Below, piece by piece: positions 58,601 through 64,000 of a stretch of DNA of 64,000 nucleotides (positions are counted from its first letter, which is position 1; each line of letters starts with the position of its first letter). The notes under the pieces are model-generated. The model was given only the letters and a program-made list of their open reading frames with translations, was not told where the DNA came from and did no database searches. Source of the stretch: Todiramphus chloris collaris (taxonomy: Eukaryota > Chordata > Aves > Coraciiformes > Alcedinidae); the NCBI GenBank assembly GCA_025345505.1, contig JANVCC010000077.1:9541163-9605162 (forward strand), read 5' to 3'. The position numbers and the translations under genes were made by a program.

Positions 58601-60094
58601 ATTTCAATTGCATTTTGCAGTGCTTGAGGTTTGTGTCTTTCCCTATGTTCTTATAATTCCTGTGACTCTTCATATTATGCAGAATAAATAAACCTCCAAA
58701 GAGTGTGTTAAAAATCATACAGGTTAGGGGGCTAGACCACTATTTATATTCTGTGAGTGTTTTGCAAAAGCTTGCCCTTGGTTCCCCTCCTCTCCCCCAC
58801 CCCCAAATTAGTAAGGCTGGAGAATCCTTTCCTGTGTTACTGTGTCCAGTCCCTGACAATGCCATATGATGTCCAAAACACTCCCTTCCTAACCAGACAG
58901 CAGCTCATCTTAAAAATACGTAGATTTTTTTTTGCCTTCACTGCTCATATCGTTCCATATCATAAGTGCTTTTCTTCTTTTTCTAACCTGAATTCATCCA
59001 CAGCCACTCCACACCCATTTGTTCCTGTGCCAGAACTGACCTCTGACTCAAATCATCCTTCTCTTCCCTCTGGCTTACCCTTCTGATACACCAGGGCAGA
59101 ACTCCTGGTTTCAGATGCTTCACTAACCTGTTCTGTTTTCTCTCAAATGCCCTGACCTGGCCTAATAAATGCACAGCCTCTGCAACGAGTTTGCAAGGGC
59201 TCAAGACAGAGGTTTGTCAGGCTTGCTTTGTTCAAACTTTTCTTGACCTGCCTGCAACTTTCTTCTGCTTGCTTTGTAACAGCAATTTTTCTAATGGGCC
59301 ACATGTCTGTGACTGATCTGTTTTACTTTAGTTTCTCTTTGTATGATACTGCTGTGGTTTTATGCCTCTATCACAGCAAGGTAGTGTAGAGAAATACAGG
59401 TCTGATATGATTACAGGAGCCTTGGGAAGTGGAGACCTAGGATGTGGTGTAGAGGAGAACAGGCAGGGGATGATGATAAGCAGCAGGGCGCAGGGGTGGC
59501 TCTGGGGACCTTGCAGCCATTAACAACATGGTCAATTAAAGAAAAGCAGGCCTGGAGCCAGACAAAACTGGTTTTAGGGGTAACAAAGAAATGGTATCTA
59601 GCGCACAGTAAAAGCTATTGTATCTAGTAAATGCAGTTGTAATGTGGAGCTACCGGCCAGTGAAGAAAGACTAAGGTGTAAAAGCATGTTAGCAAATGTA
59701 TATAAATGATCCCAAGTGCATCCTAGCATGGGGAAGAAGAAAACATCAGCATGAATATTATATTCCTGCTGAGGGAGGACTCCAGGAGATGGGGATTCAC
59801 TGACTCCTCCTTCCCCCCCGCCAAATACCAGGGTGAAACCTCTGACCTCGGGATTGTGGCAAAAAGAGACTGGACTGTGAAGTTTAAGCAAATGATTTAT
59901 TTGAACTTGCAGGTTTAGCTGTAAGACCCAAGCAAGCCATCTATTTGAAGCCTAATATGCCACTAATGCAGGTTTGTACGGATACCGTGGAAGAATGCAC
60001 TAGTACAACTTAAAAGCAAGAATACCCTATAACAAATTAGAAAGCGTGCTAAATATTATACATGTAATCATCCACGTTTGCAAACTTACAGCAT
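55601..60094 (+). other. GRK5 intron 1, 55.6-60.1 kb
   Basis: Unique-looking intronic sequence. A short A/C-rich tract lies at 57762-57792. No gene or transposon is recognised. Confidence 0.7.
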
Positions 60095-60268
60095 GCTCTC
60101 TACAACCACCTGAAGGGAAGTTGTAGTGAGGCAGGAGCTGGTCTGTTCTCCCTGGTGACCAGTGACAGAAGAAGAGGAAATGGCCTGAAGTTGAACCAGG
60201 GGAGGTTCAGGCTGGATATTAGGAAGCATTTCTTTCCAGAAAGGGTTGTCAGGTATTGGAATGGCATG
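60095..60268 (+). mobile_element. CR1 LINE internal fragment
   Basis: CTACAACCACCTGAAGGGAA, then GAGGAAATGGCCTGAAGTTG and TTCAGGCTGGATATTAGGAA, are CR1 sequence. It breaks off before the usual 3' end, so both ends are missing. Confidence 0.92.
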
Positions 60269-63200
60269 CACCAGATGATTCTGAAACTTGCTTATGAACT
60301 ATGAGCCACAAAATCCATACAGGGACCCAGAGAGACTGGGAAAAGGAGAGGATAGCAGCAGGAAACAGGGCAGAGTCTGTGTGTGTGTGTCTAACAGTGC
60401 TAGCCAAGCTAGTGTCCCTGCTTTTTCTGTAAATAAAATGACAAGATAGATCTGGACTAATACTGATTAGGATCTTAAGACCAGTAACAATAAGTACTTG
60501 TCCTTTTGTATATGTATGAGTATGTATACATTTATATATATAGTGTGCCTCCTCTTTACTGATAAAACTAGATCCTGAATGTAATAAAATAATCAATCAC
60601 GTGACACAACCTTTCAAATGAAGGCTTGGGCAGTAGGCTTACAGTCTAGAGATGATAAAGGTCCACAGTCTAGTGTCACACACATCCCACCTAAATAATT
60701 CACACACCCTTCAGCCTGGCCTTGACTGCCCTGGGGACCTTTGGATGTGAATACGCATGTTGCATCTCAGGCTGGGATTACGTATGTGACGGCTGTTCAG
60801 GGTGCAGTGGAGGAAGCACGAAAACAAAAGACCCTTGAGTGGCTTCCAAGGAGGCCCTGTGACGTGCTAGGGAAGTCTCTGTGCTAAGATAAACTTCATT
60901 CTTCTAAAGCTCCTTTTCCCCAAGCGAGATCTAGGTGATATGTTAAAGTTTCCCTGCTTATAGTGATCAGAATAAAGACCAGCATAGTCTGCTGGAAGGT
61001 GAGAGCTAGGCAGTCTACTTGTGCTTTCATACCAGATGGATTAAATATCCCCTGCATAGCAAAGCCCAGCCTAAGGGCTGGCCTGTCCAAAGGGTAGGCA
61101 GCACACAGGAGGCGAGGGAGCCCTGCCCATGCTGCGGGAGCACACACAGCTAGCAAAAACATGTGCCTTGGGAGGTCAACATCAGATCCACGCTTGCTCT
61201 CCGTGGCTGCTGCCATGAGTCAGGTTCTGACTGTTCTCATTTCCCCAGCAAGTCTCCTGCAGCTAAAAAGAAAGTGGCTCAGGCTGGCAGGCAAGAATGG
61301 GTTCAGCTTCAGCGGCGCCAGGTTTCCGTGCTGCGGGCAGGTAGGGATCTGCTCAGCGCCTTCTAAATGAAGATGAGTGATTGCAAAGCAAGCTCACTTT
61401 GGAGCACGTATGAATTGGTCACGTTTTCCTAACTCCTCCTCTAATGAATCTTGTGTCAATAGTGGCGGTGAACAGTGAGTGAGAGAGAGATAGCATCTCA
61501 TACATTTGATCTCGGGGAGACTATCTGCATCCTCTCAGGTAGCAGAATTACGATACAAGACACTTGACCACAGTGCTGGGACTCCCTGGGTGAGCCAGTC
61601 AGGTTGGAAACAATCTCATTTCAAAGGGATTGAAGGGTTCCCATTGATTTCAAGACGCAGTCATTTCACATCTTCAAAGCATGCCTCCTTGCTGAGAGTT
61701 GCCTGATGCTTTATCTTCAGGACAATCTGACTTGCCCTAGCAAAGTATTTGAGCAGACCTATGACACTGGATATTCCCTATCTTCAATTTCTCCCGCTCT
61801 TTCATTTGGTCAAAATGGTGAAGCTCCTGCTGTAGTTTGTGGGGCAACACCAGGGCAGCTTCTAAAAATTCCCTGAGGTCTTTACTTGCCCAGGTTTTGT
61901 CCTAGATAGCCATAAAATTTCTATGTTTGATTTTGTGTTGGATTTTATTACTTTCGCTACATTGTGGACTGTCTGATGTTGAGGCCTGAGGTGATTTGTC
62001 TTTCCTTAGTATGTTGAACATTAAAAGGAAATAAAAATTCCTGTACTTCAGGCTTCAAAATGCAGGAGGAGAACCTTGGGTGCATTTAATGCATTTCATC
62101 TACAAGAAGTGCTTTTAAATGATGACTGCATTAAAAATATTTCCTACAAATAAGGTAGAGAGCACTGGATATTTATCAACAAATAAAATTGCAAATGAAA
62201 GAGGCAGCTTGTTGGAGGTTTATCTCTGAAAATTACTGAAGCATTTACAGAAAGGTTTTGTCAGGTAATTTGCATATTCATGAGCTGTAATTTCTGCAGT
62301 TGCTGTATTTAGTTGATAATGCCTTTTTTAATCCTGTAATTAAGAATTTTTGATCTAGTTTATACTTCAGTTGTTTGCTCAGGTGCACCACAACAATTGG
62401 TGTTTTGTTTACTTCTTGTTGTAAATGCAGCTATTACATGTTAAAACATCAGTTCTAAGGAAAAAATGTCATACCTGAGAAATTTCTTGAAGGACCCACT
62501 AGGTAGGTAAACTCTTGACACCGAAGCCCACAGCTACAGAGATGCTGGGCTTTCATCTGCCCACAGGTAATGCGTGTGCTCACAAAACACCATGAAGAAA
62601 AAAGAGGCACTAAAGGTTAATGGAGCAGGAGGCAGGTGCCTGTAAATCTATTTTAAATGAAACTTCTTTGAAGTTTTGCAAAGCTGTTAGAGAAACCATA
62701 AATATCTTCTGGAGGGTTAGAGAGCATCTTCTGAAGATGCAGAGCATTTGCAAATCATTGTAGAAAGGTGAAATTAGAAGTGAAAGCTGATGCAAGAGAG
62801 TGCAGTTAAATGCACATCACTCTGGCAGTCTGAGGCACAGCTGGCCAAGAACCTGGCTGTGCAACCTGCCCACCCTTCACCTCACGTGGGTTAAGACAAA
62901 CACAGCCCAACCACAAACCCTGTTGCAAGACCCCCAGCATGCTTCTGGACTGGAAGAGAGCAAATCAATCAAGTGCAGACTGTGACTGTTAGGACAGGAA
63001 AGGGAAGGGTGGAGGAGGAGGTGAATGAGGAGGCAAAAGAAAGATGAGAGCAGCAAGGCACCAGGCAAATTGGTTGCAGCAAAGCCCAGAAGCACCAACA
63101 GACTCCATCCACCCATCCATCCATCCATCCATCCATCCATCCATCCATCCTTCTATCCTTCTTTTGCCTTGGAGCAATGAAGATTTGTCCCTATGTGTGA

Positions 63201-64000
63201 GAGCGGCGAGAAGTTAAAGGAGTTTCTTCAGTGATCCATTCTGCAAATATCCCTGTCTGGGGACTTCAGGCTGCTGTGATCTGTCTGGGACATGGAAATC
63301 CAGTTCCCTGGGCGGTATTGAAGCAAATGAGATTCCAGTTAGAAAAAATAATGAAATTTCCTTATGGACACAAACTCTGCAATTTCTTTTTAGAAAGGGT
63401 TTCTCCTCTCTCACATATTGTCATTGTTTAGTATTTCAGTGAAATATTTTGATGAGACTGAGATATTTAGCTTTCCACCTGTATCAGCTGGTGTTCCATT
63501 ATATGACTTTATAATAATGCGGAAATCTAAATGATGAAGCCAAGATGATGCATTTTGACCTTATCGCATTGCAGTATTCCAGACCAGTCAAGTCTGAATT
63601 GTTTTGATCATTTTTAGTGAAGATGTTGACAAACTATGTACCTTCTCATGGAACACTCGGGTTTAATGAAAGCATCGTTCCCCAGTGGGAAAATGTGCCA
63701 TCAAACAAAATGTCAACAGCTGCTGGGCTGGAGAACATGCAAGTGGACAATGGGAGAGGAGGAAAGAAAGGCACATGTGTCATTGACACGCACACACAGC
63801 TGATGAAATCAATTTCAATTTACTCAAGTTGTTCTAGCATCACTTTCAATTACATATGCCAAGGAGAAAGCTACAGCATCCAGCTGTGGGAATCAACAAG
63901 ACAATTGCACAGCAGTGGTGAAAAGAACAGTCAGCAGAGAAATGATTTGCATTTGCTTTTCTTGACAGCTGATATTTTCCTGATAAATTGCTGCCCTTTG
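60269..64000 (+). other. GRK5 intron 1, right part
   Basis: Intronic sequence with a short TA-rich run (60515-60541) and a CATC microsatellite (63104-63150). No exon of GRK5 is recognised up to the window end. Confidence 0.7.
63104..63150 (+). repeat. (CATC)n tetranucleotide microsatellite
   Basis: About eleven CATC units in tandem, with one ACCC interruption near the left end. The minus-strand frame reads as a repeated MDGW peptide and is not treated as coding. Confidence 0.97.

Noticed and set aside
22473-64000. Endogenous retrovirus, tRNA genes, CRISPR arrays or bacterial-type defence systems
   Set aside because: I saw no LTR pair, primer-binding site, viral domain or cloverleaf RNA on reading. 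CRISPR arrays and bacterial-type systems are not expected in a vertebrate nuclear intron, and none was seen.

Overview
This is a vertebrate nuclear genome window, almost certainly from a bird. The main reasons are abundant CR1 LINE fragments with the usual ATTCTATGATTCTGTGA-type 3' ends, short introns in two of the genes, strong CpG islands at promoters, and protein sequences that match amniote families. I cannot name the species from the sequence alone. Two 10-N runs (5748-5757 and 42015-42024) lie inside tandem repeats and mark assembly gaps.

The window carries three protein-coding genes in the order known from human 10q26. (1) Positions 1 to about 6220, minus strand: the 5' nine coding exons of SFXN4, a mitochondrial sideroflexin; the gene runs off the left edge. 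(2) Positions about 7456 to 13512, minus strand: complete PRDX3, the mitochondrial 2-Cys peroxiredoxin, with seven coding exons, 237 residues and a recognisable polyadenylation signal. (3) From 22421 onward, plus strand: first coding exon of GRK5, a G-protein-coupled receptor kinase. No later GRK5 exon was recognised, so 22473-64000 (more than 41 kb) is read as part of intron 1. I rebuilt the SFXN4 and PRDX3 exons by hand from splice sites, reading phase and family similarity; phases close across all junctions.

Layout: SFXN4 and PRDX3 are in tandem on the minus strand, about 1.2 kb apart. PRDX3 and GRK5 are head to head, with 8.9 kb between start codons. CpG-rich promoter regions sit at about 5930-6710 (SFXN4), 13030-13740 (PRDX3) and 21400-23560 (GRK5). 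The GRK5 island holds a near-consensus ZNF143-type site and a CRE-like site. The rest is intronic or intergenic DNA with CR1 fragments, microsatellites, a CA-rich VNTR, a telomere-like TTAGG pentamer array and A/C-rich low-complexity tracts.

Two of the genes serve mitochondria: SFXN4 in iron-sulfur and complex I biology, PRDX3 in matrix peroxide removal. GRK5 acts at the plasma membrane. Their adjacency is conserved vertebrate synteny rather than an operon. I found no convincing novel multi-gene system. The best leads are an extra cysteine in PRDX3 at the PRDX1 Cys83 position, very small SFXN4 exons, an intronic CpG patch in GRK5 with CRE and TATA-like motifs, an old CR1 split by a younger CR1, and the pentameric TTAGG array at the SFXN4 promoter.
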